Assembly (NCBI GenBank): GCA_036509215.1
Contig: DATCGA010000700.1
Span: 1 to 12,025 of the forward strand
DNA from: Trebonia sp036509215
GTDB lineage: Bacteria; Actinomycetota; Actinomycetes; Streptosporangiales; Streptosporangiaceae
DNA length: 12,025 nucleotides
Direction: 5' to 3'
Shown here: positions 1 through 7,647 of the stretch, in pieces
Numbering within the stretch: position 1 is the first letter of the stretch
How the letters are laid out: each line of letters opens with the position of its first letter
The notes under the pieces: generated by a model
Told to the model about the DNA's origin: nothing
Databases searched by the model: none
The model's input: the letters and a program-made list of their open reading frames with translations, nothing else
Position numbers and translations under genes: made by a program

Positions 1-1560
1 CGCGCTGTCCGGTGCCGCGCTGTCGTCCATTTCCGGCAGCGGGCCGAACTCGAGCGCGTGGCCGCCGTCGGCGCCGCCGGCCATCAGCCGCCCGAGCTCG
101 GCGGCGGGCACGTCGGGGTCGCGGAAGCCGGTGATCCGGCCCTCGTACATGACCGCGATCCGGTCCGCCAGCGCGTAGATCTCATCGAGCTCGGAGGAGA
201 CGATGACCACCGCGACGCCGTGGTCGCGCTGCTCCACGATCCGGCGGTGCACGAACTCGATCGACCCGACGTCGAGGCCGCGGGTCGGCTGGCTCGCGAT
301 CAGCACCTTGTGCTCGCGCCCGACCTCCCTGGCCAGGATGACCTTCTGCTGGTTGCCGCCCGAGAGCGTGCCCGCCGGGGTGGCGGGGGATCCGGTGCGG
401 ACGTCGAACTCGTCGATCAGCGCGGTCGCGTTGGCGCGGATCGCGGGAAGCTGGAGGTTGACGCCGGAGGCGAAGGGCGGGCGGTTGTAGGTGTCGAGGA
501 TGAGGTTCTCTGCGACCGAGAACGTGCCCACGAGCCCGTCCTCCCTGCGGTCTTCCGGCACGTAGGCGACGCCCGCGCGCAGCCGTGCCCGCGGCGACGC
601 GCGGGTGAGGTCGCGGCCGTTCAGGGTGACCGCGCCGGCCGCGGCGGGCCGTAGGCCCATCAGCGCCTCGCACAGTTCGGTCTGCCCGTTGCCCTGGACG
701 CCCGCGATCCCCAGGATCTCGCCCGCCCGGACCTGGAAGGAGAGCCCGTTCACGGGCAGCCCGTGCTCGCTGGCGACGGTGAGGCCGGCGACGTCGAGCA
801 CGACGTCGCCCGGCTCGGCCGGCTCCTTGCTGACCCGCAGCTGCACGTCACGCCCGACCATCAGCGAGGCCAGGTCGTCCTCGGTGGCGGGCGGCTGACG
901 CTGGCCGACGACCTTGCCCCGGCGCAGGACGGTGATCGTGTCGGCGATCGCCTGGACTTCCTTGAGCTTGTGCGAGATGAAGATGATCGACGTGCCGCCG
1001 TCCCTGAGCTGGCGGATGATGCGGAACAGCTCCTCGGTCTCGGCCGGGGTGAGCACCGCCGTCGGCTCGTCCAGGATCAGCACGTTGGCCTGCCGGACGA
1101 GCGCCTTGACGATCTCGACCCGCTGCTGGATGCCGACCGGCAGGTCCTCGATCAGCGCGTCCGGGTCGACGTCGAGGCCGTAGCGGTGGGAGAGCTCGCG
1201 CACCTCGGCCCGGGTCTTCCGCCGGTCGAGCAGGCCGGCCGGGCCGGCCTGCTCGATGCCGAGCGTGACGTTCTCCGCGACCGTGAACACCGGCACCAGC
1301 ATGAAGTGCTGGTGCACCATGCCGATGCCGGCCGCGATCGCGTCCTTCGGCGAGCGGAAGCTCGCCGCCTTGCCATCTATATGTATCGCGCCCTGGTCGG
1401 GCCTGGTCAGCCCGAACAGGACGTTCATCAGGGTGGTCTTCCCTGCTCCGTTCTCGCCGAGCAGGGCGTGAACCTGCCCAGGGGCAACGGAAAGGCTGAT
1501 CCCGTCGTTGGCGACGAGGGGGCCGAACCGCTTGGTAATGCCCCTGAGCTCAAGTTCCAC
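1..1560 (-). CDS. Nucleoside/simple-sugar ABC transporter, double ATP-binding subunit (C-terminus cut by window edge)
   Basis: This is the cytoplasmic ATPase of a BMP-type nucleoside ABC importer (YufO/RbsA/XylG-like family); 520 codons are visible with no stop. The first nucleotide-binding domain has Walker A GENGAGKTT (residues 35-43), the Q-loop MVHQHF (Q84), a signature PVGIQQRVE (141-149) and Walker B LILDEPTA with D164 and E165. The second has a degenerate Walker A, GVQGNGQTE (287-295), without the Lys, as is normal for the second half of this family, and an intact signature LSGGNQQK (399-406). The visible end (HALEFGPLPEMDD) lies just past the usual family C-terminus, so few residues are missing. 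GTG at 1560 is chosen because homology begins at once (ELELRGITKRFG) and an AGGAG overlaps the upstream stop, though 13 nt away. It follows the binding-protein gene by 16 nt, almost certainly in one transcript; permeases should lie beyond the left edge. Substrate is inferred from the neighbours. Confidence 0.95.
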   Translation of the reverse strand, partial: MELELRGITKRFGPLVANDGISLSVAPGQVHALLGENGAGKTTLMNVLFGLTRPDQGAIHIDGKAASFRSPKDAIAAGIGMVHQHFMLVPVFTVAENVTLGIEQAGPAGLLDRRKTRAEVRELSHRYGLDVDPDALIEDLPVGIQQRVEIVKALVRQANVLILDEPTAVLTPAETEELFRIIRQLRDGGTSIIFISHKLKEVQAIADTITVLRRGKVVGQRQPPATEDDLASLMVGRDVQLRVSKEPAEPGDVVLDVAGLTVASEHGLPVNGLSFQVRAGEILGIAGVQGNGQTELCEALMGLRPAAAGAVTLNGRDLTRASPRARLRAGVAYVPEDRREDGLVGTFSVAENLILDTYNRPPFASGVNLQLPAIRANATALIDEFDVRTGSPATPAGTLSGGNQQKVILAREVGREHKVLIASQPTRGLDVGSIEFVHRRIVEQRDHGVAVVIVSSELDEIYALADRIAVMYEGRITGFRDPDVPAAELGRLMAGGADGGHALEFGPLPEMDDSAAPDSA

Positions 1561-1576
1561 GTGTTGTCGACCGCTC

Positions 1577-2740
1577 CTAGACCGGGCTCTTGGTCGGCGT
1601 CTGGATGGAGCCGCTCTCGATGCCGGCCTCGATCGTCTTCAGCTCGGACTGCAGCGCGGCCGGGACCGTGCCGGAGAAGTCGTGGAACGGCGAGAGCACG
1701 GCGCCGCCGTTGGCCAGCGTGCCGACGTAGGTGCCGCCCTTGAACGTGCCCCCCGCCGCCGACGTGACCGCGGTCTTCACCGCGGACTGGATGCCCTTGG
1801 TGACGCTGCTGATCATGTACTTGCAGTACTGGGCGGCGCTGACGCAGCCGTCGGTGTCGACCCACAGCATGTTGACGTGACCGCCCTGGCCGTCCGCGTT
1901 CTGGACCGCCTTGGCCGCGCCGAGGCCGACGTTGCCCGCCACCGGGAAGATGACGTCGGCGCCCTCGCTGATGAACGTCTGGGTGACGGTCTGGCCCTTG
2001 GTCTCGTTGGTGAAGTCGCCGGTGAACTCGCCCTTCTGGGTCTGCTCGTCCCAGCCGAGGACCTGGACGTTGGTGTGGTGCTGCTTGTTGTAGTACTGGA
2101 CGCCGTCCCAGTAGCCGTCCATGTAGATCGTCACGGTGCCGAAGTCCTCACCGCCGAACGTGGCGACCTTGCCGGACTTGGTCATCCCGGCCGCCAGGTA
2201 GCCGCCGAGGAAGCCGTCCTGCACGGTGTTGAACGTCAACTGGTCGATGTTCGGTTCCTTGGCGCCGGTCAGGCACTGCGAGGCGTACGAGCAGTCGACG
2301 ATCGCGAAGTTCTGGGTCGGGTTCGACTTGGCCGCGCTCTCCGTCGCCGCCGCCATCAGGAAGCCGACGGTGACGATGATCCCGCACTTCTCGCCGAGGA
2401 ACGTGTTGATGTTCGGCACGTAGTCGCTCTGCGTGGTGGACTGCAGGTACTTGACGGTGATGCTCGGGTTGGCGGCGGCCGCCTCCTGCATGCCCTGCCA
2501 GGCCGACTGGTTGAACGACTTGTCGTTGATGCCGCCGGTGTCGGTGACCATGCATCCGAGGAGCTTGGCGCTTGTCGACGCGCCGGCGGTGCTCGACGCG
2601 CTCGCGCTCGCCGAGGTCGACGCGCTCGCCGCCGGCGTGCCGCTTGAGCTGACGCTTGACGTGCTGCTGCCGCACGCAGCCAGCAGCAGGGTCGCTGCCC
2701 CCGCCGCAGCCGCGGTAATCAACGCGGTGTGTCTCACCAT
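1577..2740 (-). CDS. BMP-family nucleoside-binding lipoprotein of the ABC importer
   Basis: Extracytoplasmic solute-binding lipoprotein of the Bmp/PnrA/TmpC family, which captures nucleosides for ABC import. The first 23 residues form a lipoprotein signal: MVRH, a hydrophobic stretch and the lipobox LLLAAC with the lipidated Cys at 23. A Ser/Ala/Thr-rich tether follows (about 24-58), then the family signature TDTGGINDKSFNQSAW (66-81). The rest matches a periplasmic-binding fold (IIVTVGF, DGFLGGYLAAG, GADVIFPVAG, WVDTDG). Length is 387 aa. A longer reading from 2797 adds 19 residues before the signal peptide and is unlikely. GGAGG lies only 2 nt before ATG 2740 but 5 nt before the next codon, GTG 2737, so GTG 2737 may be the real start; the products differ by one residue. 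It is first in the operon with the ATPase and divergent from cdd-deoA-add, which supports nucleosides as ligand. Confidence 0.95.
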   Translation of the reverse strand: MVRHTALITAAAAGAATLLLAACGSSTSSVSSSGTPAASASTSASASASSTAGASTSAKLLGCMVTDTGGINDKSFNQSAWQGMQEAAAANPSITVKYLQSTTQSDYVPNINTFLGEKCGIIVTVGFLMAAATESAAKSNPTQNFAIVDCSYASQCLTGAKEPNIDQLTFNTVQDGFLGGYLAAGMTKSGKVATFGGEDFGTVTIYMDGYWDGVQYYNKQHHTNVQVLGWDEQTQKGEFTGDFTNETKGQTVTQTFISEGADVIFPVAGNVGLGAAKAVQNADGQGGHVNMLWVDTDGCVSAAQYCKYMISSVTKGIQSAVKTAVTSAAGGTFKGGTYVGTLANGGAVLSPFHDFSGTVPAALQSELKTIEAGIESGSIQTPTKSPV

Positions 2741-2929
2741 TTCCTCCACTGAGCCAGTTGCCATCGCCCAGGCATGACGGGCGCCCCTGAGCCACACTGA
2801 CCGAGGTTTATGTCGTTAGCATTCCGACGACCCGAGGCTTATAGGACTGAAGCCGCCTCGTTGCCGAATCGGGACCAGAAAGCATCGACGGCTGGACATC
2901 GATGTGAAAACCAGGGCACTGTTTGCTAG
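2741..2929. promoter_or_regulatory. Divergent intergenic region between the nucleoside importer and cdd-deoA-add
   Basis: These 189 bp must hold the promoters of both the importer genes (leftward) and the salvage genes (rightward), and are lower in GC than the flanking genes. TATA-like hexamers occur around 2808-2812 and 2839-2844, but no convincing -35/-10 pair can be set at 16-18 bp on either strand. cdd has no strong Shine-Dalgarno sequence before ATG 2930; a weak CAGGG lies about 13 nt upstream, so a leaderless or weakly initiated message is possible. The location as a promoter region is inferred from gene layout. Confidence 0.55.
2801..2842. repeat. Direct repeat CCGAGGYTTAT, two copies 31 bp apart (operator candidate)
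   Basis: CCGAGGTTTAT at 2801-2811 and CCGAGGCTTAT at 2832-2842 match at 10 of 11 positions. The 31-bp period is close to three helical turns, so both copies would face the same side of DNA. They lie in the shared promoter region of the nucleoside importer and salvage genes. Regulator binding is inferred only from position and spacing. Confidence 0.4.
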
Positions 2930-3418
2930 ATGAACATCGATTGGCCCCAGCTTCGGGCCGCCGCCGTCGACGTGGCCGGGCGCGCCTACGCGCCGTACTC
3001 GCGACTGCGGGTCGGCGCGGCCGGGCTGACCGCCGACGGGCAGGTCGTGGTGGGCTGCAACGTGGAGAACGCCTCGTTCGGCGTCACCCTGTGCGCCGAA
3101 TGCGGGCTGGTGTCCGCGTTGCACGCGACCCCGCCGCGCCCGCCGCGCCCGCCGCGCTCGACGGACGGCGACTCCCCCGGTTCTGGTTCCGGTTCCGGCT
3201 CCGGGCCCGGCCTGGTCGCGGTGGCCGTCGTCGCCGGGGACGGCGACCCGCTGCTGCCCTGCGGCCGGTGCCGTCAGCTGCTGCTCGAGGCGGGCGGACC
3301 GACGCTGCTGGTCGACACCGACGCAGGGCCGGTCCCGCTGGCCGAGCTGCTGCCGGCCGCGTTCGGCGGGGCGGACCTGTCGGCGCGGCGGGCGGCCGAC
3401 GAGAGGGCGCCGTCGTAG
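2930..3418 (+). CDS. cdd: Cytidine deaminase with a repeat-encoded Pro/Arg-Gly/Ser insertion
   Basis: Cytosolic zinc enzyme converting cytidine and deoxycytidine to uridine and deoxyuridine. The N-terminal AYAPYSRLRVGAA, the substrate/zinc motif CNVENASFG..LCAE (C55 zinc ligand, E57 proton shuttle) and PCGRCRQ (C111 and C114 zinc ligands) are intact, so the protein should be active. At 162 aa it is longer than the usual 125-140. The excess is a segment at about residues 68-94, between the CAE helix and the following strand, made of PPRPPRPPR and then GSGSGSGSG, both coded by short tandem repeats. The C-terminus after GADLS is low-complexity. The stop TAG lies inside a 20-bp tandem repeat. cdd is the first gene of the cdd-deoA-add group; its product uridine is a substrate for the next enzyme if that enzyme accepts uridine. 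Confidence 0.95.
   Translation: MNIDWPQLRAAAVDVAGRAYAPYSRLRVGAAGLTADGQVVVGCNVENASFGVTLCAECGLVSALHATPPRPPRPPRSTDGDSPGSGSGSGSGPGLVAVAVVAGDGDPLLPCGRCRQLLLEAGGPTLLVDTDAGPVPLAELLPAAFGGADLSARRAADERAPS
3131..3157 (+). repeat. Three exact copies of CCGCCGCGC inside cdd
   Basis: Three perfect 9-bp units in frame code for PPRPPRPPR, Cdd residues 68-76, directly after the catalytic CAE helix. Typical cytidine deaminases go from this helix to the next strand without such a segment (family knowledge). Confidence 0.9.
3179..3205 (+). repeat. Hexanucleotide GGYTCY repeat (Gly-Ser) inside cdd
   Basis: About 4.5 in-frame units of GGT/GGC-TCC/TCT code for GSGSGSGSG at residues 84-92. Bases 3185-3204 are identical to 3760-3779 within deoA. 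Confidence 0.9.
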
Positions 3419-3449
3419 TTTCTGACGAGCCGTCGTAGTTTCTGACGAG
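3409..3449 (+). repeat. 20-bp tandem duplication spanning the cdd stop codon
   Basis: Two adjacent copies of a unit reading CGTCGTAGTTTCTGACGAG occupy 3411-3429 and 3431-3449, and the preceding GC is shared by both. The cdd stop TAG (3416-3418) lies in the first copy. This is the start of an entirely repetitive cdd-deoA spacer. Confidence 0.9.
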
Positions 3450-3464
3450 TCCGGGAGTCCGGCT

Positions 3465-3506
3465 TGGAGAGGCTGGGGAGTCTGGTCTGGAGAGGCCGGG
3501 GAGTCT
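3465..3506 (+). repeat. 23-bp-period imperfect tandem repeat in the deoA leader
   Basis: Bases 3465-3483 and 3488-3506 match at 18 of 19 positions (TGGAGAGGC/TGGGGAGTCT and the C variant). GAGTC occurs five times between 3447 and 3514. The array ends directly at the deoA ribosome binding site GGGGAG (3516-3521), 4 nt before ATG 3526, and it contains several more purine-rich SD-like GGAG/GGGGAG motifs. Confidence 0.8.
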
Positions 3507-3525
3507 TGGGAGTCTGGGGAGCGCA

Positions 3526-4857
<1,332 letters not shown>

Positions 4858-4863
4858 GCCAGC

Positions 4864-5964
4864 GTGAGCCCGACCCTTGACCAGATCCGCGCCGTGCCCA
4901 AGGTGCTGCTGCACGATCACCTGGACGGCGGCCTGCGCCCGTCGACCGTCATCGAACTGGCCGAGGAGACCGGCTACCCCGATCTTCCGACCCACGACCC
5001 GGACGAGCTGACCAAGATCCTCACCGCGGGCGCCCACCGAGGTCACCTCAACCTGTACCTGGACGCCTTCCGGCACACGGTCGGCGTGCTGCAGACGGCC
5101 GACGCCCTGCGCCGGGTCGCGCGGGAGTGCGCCGAGGACCTGGCCGCCGACGGGATCGTCTACGCCGAGGTCCGGTTCGCCCCCGAGCTGCACACCGAGC
5201 GCGGCCTGACCCTCGACGAGGTGGTGCGGGCGGTGCTGGCCGGCTTCGCCGAGGGCAGCGCGAACCGCCCGATCCGGGTGTACGCGCTGCTCACGGCCAT
5301 GCGGACGGCGGCCCGGTCGCTGGAGATCGCGGAGCTGGCGGTCCGGCACCGGGACAACGGCGTGGTCGGGTTCGACATCGCCGGGGCCGAGGCGGGCTGG
5401 CCGCCGAGCCGCCACCTGGACGCCTTCCAGTACATCCACCGGGAGAACTTCCACATCACCATCCACGCGGGCGAGGGATTCGGGCTGCCGTCGATCTGGG
5501 AGGCGGTGCAGTACTGCGGCACCGAGCGGCTCGGGCACGGGGTGCGGATCACCGAGGACATCGAGATCTCCCCCGACGGCGACGTGACCCTCGGCCGCCT
5601 GGCCGGCTACATCCGCGACCGCCGCATCCCGCTAGAGATGTGCCCGTCGTCCAACGTGCAGACCGGCGCGGCCCCGTCCATCGCGCGGCACCCGCTGCGG
5701 CTGCTGCGCCAGCTGCAGTTCCGGGTGACCGTCAACACCGACAACCGGCTGATGAGCCAGGTCTCGCTCAGCTCGGAGTTCGAGCTCGGCGTGCGCGAGT
5801 TCGGCTACGGCTGGTCGGACATCGAGTGGCTGACGCTGAACGCGATGAAGAGCGCGTTCGCCCCGTTCGGCGAGCGGCTGCAGCTGATCAACACGGTCAT
5901 CAAGCCCGGCTTCGCCACCGCCCGCGCCACCAGCAGCTTCCAGGTCCCGCCGGACCTGCGCTGA
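4864..5964 (+). CDS. add: Adenosine deaminase
   Basis: Cytosolic zinc hydrolase converting adenosine and deoxyadenosine to inosine and deoxyinosine. Length is 366 aa. HDHLDGG gives zinc ligands H17 and H19; HAGEG gives zinc ligand H201 and the catalytic E204; RLGHGVR carries H225; CPSSN is the usual strand motif; NTDN has the zinc/substrate D293. The second Asp of the classical NTDDP motif is Asn here (N294), a form I associate with actinobacterial Add proteins. GTG 4864 is used because the conserved part starts about 10 residues later and GGAG lies 11 nt upstream, within the end of deoA; the gap to deoA is only 6 nt, suggesting coupling. It completes a cdd-deoA-add salvage group. No repeat insertion is visible, unlike its two partners. 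Confidence 0.96.
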   Translation: MSPTLDQIRAVPKVLLHDHLDGGLRPSTVIELAEETGYPDLPTHDPDELTKILTAGAHRGHLNLYLDAFRHTVGVLQTADALRRVARECAEDLAADGIVYAEVRFAPELHTERGLTLDEVVRAVLAGFAEGSANRPIRVYALLTAMRTAARSLEIAELAVRHRDNGVVGFDIAGAEAGWPPSRHLDAFQYIHRENFHITIHAGEGFGLPSIWEAVQYCGTERLGHGVRITEDIEISPDGDVTLGRLAGYIRDRRIPLEMCPSSNVQTGAAPSIARHPLRLLRQLQFRVTVNTDNRLMSQVSLSSEFELGVREFGYGWSDIEWLTLNAMKSAFAPFGERLQLINTVIKPGFATARATSSFQVPPDLR

Positions 5965-6020
5965 CGACTCGCCGCCAGGGGTGTGAGAAGCGGGGTGAAT
6001 GAGGCAGAGGGTAACGCCGG

Positions 6021-6167
6021 TTAGCCGAACTCGAGCCGAAGCACGAGGCCAAGGCAGCAGATAACGACCGCGAGCAGCCTCGCCACGCCGCCGCCGACCA
6101 GGGCGGCAATGCCGGCGGCGAGGCACACGGTCACGGCCACCGCGGTGAAGCCCGCGGTAGGGGCCAT
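6021..6167 (-). CDS. Putative 48-residue small membrane protein
   Basis: Short reading frame from ATG 6167 to TAA 6021, convergent with add. The product starts MAPTAGFTAVAVTVCLAAG and is almost wholly hydrophobic: one segment at about residues 7-25 and another at about 28-44, separated by GGGVAR and ending RLEFG. Third codon positions are about 90% G/C (43 of 48), as in the real genes nearby, which a random frame need not show. Against it: an in-frame TGA directly precedes the ATG, no SD is seen at a proper distance (GGTGA abuts the start), and I do not recognise the family. Two closely spaced membrane segments with a Gly-rich turn are inferred. It may equally be a chance frame. Confidence 0.45.
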   Translation of the reverse strand: MAPTAGFTAVAVTVCLAAGIAALVGGGVARLLAVVICCLGLVLRLEFG

Positions 6168-6293
6168 TCACCGCATTCGTCGGGGTCGGGATGTCCGGCA
6201 CGGCGCCCTATGCATACGCCCGAGCATCCCAGATTTCCCCGGCCGCATTGGCCGCGGCGGGAGGCCCGACCGCGCTGGGCACGTTGCGCGCCC
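6168..6293. other. Short intergenic stretch upstream of the small membrane ORF
   Basis: No gene seen. It would hold any promoter of the 48-residue ORF. Reading leftward there is GGAAAT, then about 14 nt, then CGTAT, loosely like an ECF-sigma promoter (GGAAC...CGTT), but the match is weak. The part of the gap beside add (5965-6020) shows no hairpin or coding signal. Confidence 0.2.
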
Positions 6294-6329
6294 GGGGGCT
6301 GGAGCGGAAGGTCTTCCGCTCCAGCCCCC
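6294..6329 (-). terminator. Hairpin terminator after the membrane propeller gene
   Basis: A perfect 16-bp inverted repeat (left arm 6294-6309, loop GGTC 6310-6313, right arm 6314-6329) lies 25 nt past the stop of the gene ending at 6355. There is no T-tract on the leftward side, so it is a GC-rich hairpin of the kind common in actinomycetes. It separates this operon from the small ORF and add. Confidence 0.8.
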
Positions 6330-6354
6330 TCGCGTCTCGGCGCGGCGGGCCGGG

Positions 6355-7647
6355 CTAGAACGCGACGATCCCGTCATAGTCCGGGGACACGCTGCTCGGC
6401 AGCTTCAGCAGGCGGATGCGCCCGTCGGTGATCACGCCGAGCTGGTCGACCTGCTTTCCGCCTTGGTTGCCTATGTTGATCTCCGTCGCTCCGACGATGG
6501 AGCTGCCCGAGGAGCCGGTCCACAGCGGGTCGGCCAGGCCGTCGAAGCATGCCCCCCGGGACTGGTACCGGTACAGGACGCGCTCGGGCTTGCCGGTGGC
6601 GACGGAGTAGGAGGTGAACTCCAGCCCGCCGTTCGCGCAGCCCGCGTTGTCGGTGGGGCCGTTGAAGACGGCGAACTGAGTGCCGCAGACGACGGTCCCG
6701 CCGTCGGGCGCGAGCTGCATCATCCAGCAGGTGGACGGGTTCGAGGCCGGGATCCTGACCGTGAGCACGGCCCGGCTGTCGGCCATCAGGTCGGTGCCGG
6801 AGGCCGTCAGGTCGAGCGTGCGGAGCTGGTTCTCGTGGGGACCGCCCGGCGAGCTGGCGGTGAACGCCAGCCGCCGGCCGCCGGGAAGCCAGGAGAGCGT
6901 GAGTCGGACCGTCGAGGCCGTGATGTTCTGGCTCGTGGACCAGGACCGCAGCTCCGCGCCGGACGAAACCGAGTAAACCCCGATCGTGGTGCGGTTGTCG
7001 CCGTTCTGGTCTCCGGCGCCGGCGACTGACTCGACTGCCAGTTCCCGGTCGTCGGGGGAAAGCGCGTAGGCGGAGGCAAGGCGGCTGCTGCTCGGCAGGT
7101 TGATCGGCAGCTTGGTTAGCTGGTAGGGACGAGCGGTTGCAGGAGCGATACGAAGCAGGTACCAGGCCTCGGTCGGCGACGGGGCCGGCGTGGTCTGGTT
7201 TTCGAGCATGACCACGAATGTCCGGTCGTCGGAGGCAGCCTGCACGTTCACGAAGCGCAGCCCGGGCGGCGCTTTAACGGTGGCGATCGTCTTGCCGGTC
7301 TGGTCGTCGCCCACGAGCAGGGCGCCGAAGGGGGAGGCCGGCCCATCGACGGCCACGTAGTACCGGGGCACCGTTGTCGGCGCGGTGGTGGTGGCGGGGT
7401 GCGTGGCCGGGGCGCCGGAATCGGCGCCGCGGAAGGCGACCAGGCCCACCGCGACCAGCGCGACGGCGGCCGCGGCGGCGAGCGGGACTCCCCAGGAGAG
7501 CCAGCGGCGCGTCTTCGGCGCGGGCCGACGGCGAAGTCGGGCCGGCTCGGGCGCGGCCAGCGGGCGGATGTCGCGGACCAGGGTGGCGCCGGCCCGGGTG
7601 GCGGTGCGGACGAGTTCTTCGATGCTGATCGGCTCTTCGGTGCTCAC
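6355..7647 (-). CDS. Membrane-anchored beta-propeller-like protein coupled to a sigma factor
   Basis: A 430-residue bitopic protein. Residues 1-49 are a charged cytoplasmic head (MSTEEPISIEELVRTATRAG, then Arg-rich RLRRR), about 50-72 are a single transmembrane helix (LSWGVPLAAAAAVALVAVGLV), then a Thr/Pro/Ala linker (about 78-93) and a large external domain. The domain has repeated blade-like strands: YALSPDDRELAVES, LSWLPGGRRLAFTAS and LAPDGGTVVCGT resemble WD40/TolB-type propeller blades. No enzymatic motif is seen. Its start overlaps the sigma-factor stop as ATGA, implying translational coupling. By position and topology it may act as an anti-sigma or sensor, the head binding the sigma factor and the propeller sensing outside; no ZAS-type HxxxCxxC zinc motif is present, so this is inference. 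The hairpin at 6294-6329 ends the transcript. Confidence 0.85.
   Translation of the reverse strand: MSTEEPISIEELVRTATRAGATLVRDIRPLAAPEPARLRRRPAPKTRRWLSWGVPLAAAAAVALVAVGLVAFRGADSGAPATHPATTTAPTTVPRYYVAVDGPASPFGALLVGDDQTGKTIATVKAPPGLRFVNVQAASDDRTFVVMLENQTTPAPSPTEAWYLLRIAPATARPYQLTKLPINLPSSSRLASAYALSPDDRELAVESVAGAGDQNGDNRTTIGVYSVSSGAELRSWSTSQNITASTVRLTLSWLPGGRRLAFTASSPGGPHENQLRTLDLTASGTDLMADSRAVLTVRIPASNPSTCWMMQLAPDGGTVVCGTQFAVFNGPTDNAGCANGGLEFTSYSVATGKPERVLYRYQSRGACFDGLADPLWTGSSGSSIVGATEINIGNQGGKQVDQLGVITDGRIRLLKLPSSVSPDYDGIVAF

Noticed and set aside
277..702. Non-functional second ABC domain because of the degenerate Walker A
   Set aside because: GVQGNGQTE without Lys is the normal state of the second half in this transporter ATPase family.
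58..2647. Long plus-strand open frames (58-654, 763-1743, 1508-2647) opposite the transporter genes
   Set aside because: Low-complexity Asp/Val/Arg-rich shadows of the ATPase and BMP genes with no recognisable domain.
2741..2797. Upstream start for the BMP lipoprotein at 2797
   Set aside because: It would place 19 residues before a normal lipoprotein signal peptide; GGAGG lies directly before the ATG/GTG at 2740/2737.
3409..3525. CRISPR-like array in the cdd-deoA spacer
   Set aside because: Units are directly adjacent at 20- and 23-bp periods with no unique spacers and no cas genes nearby.
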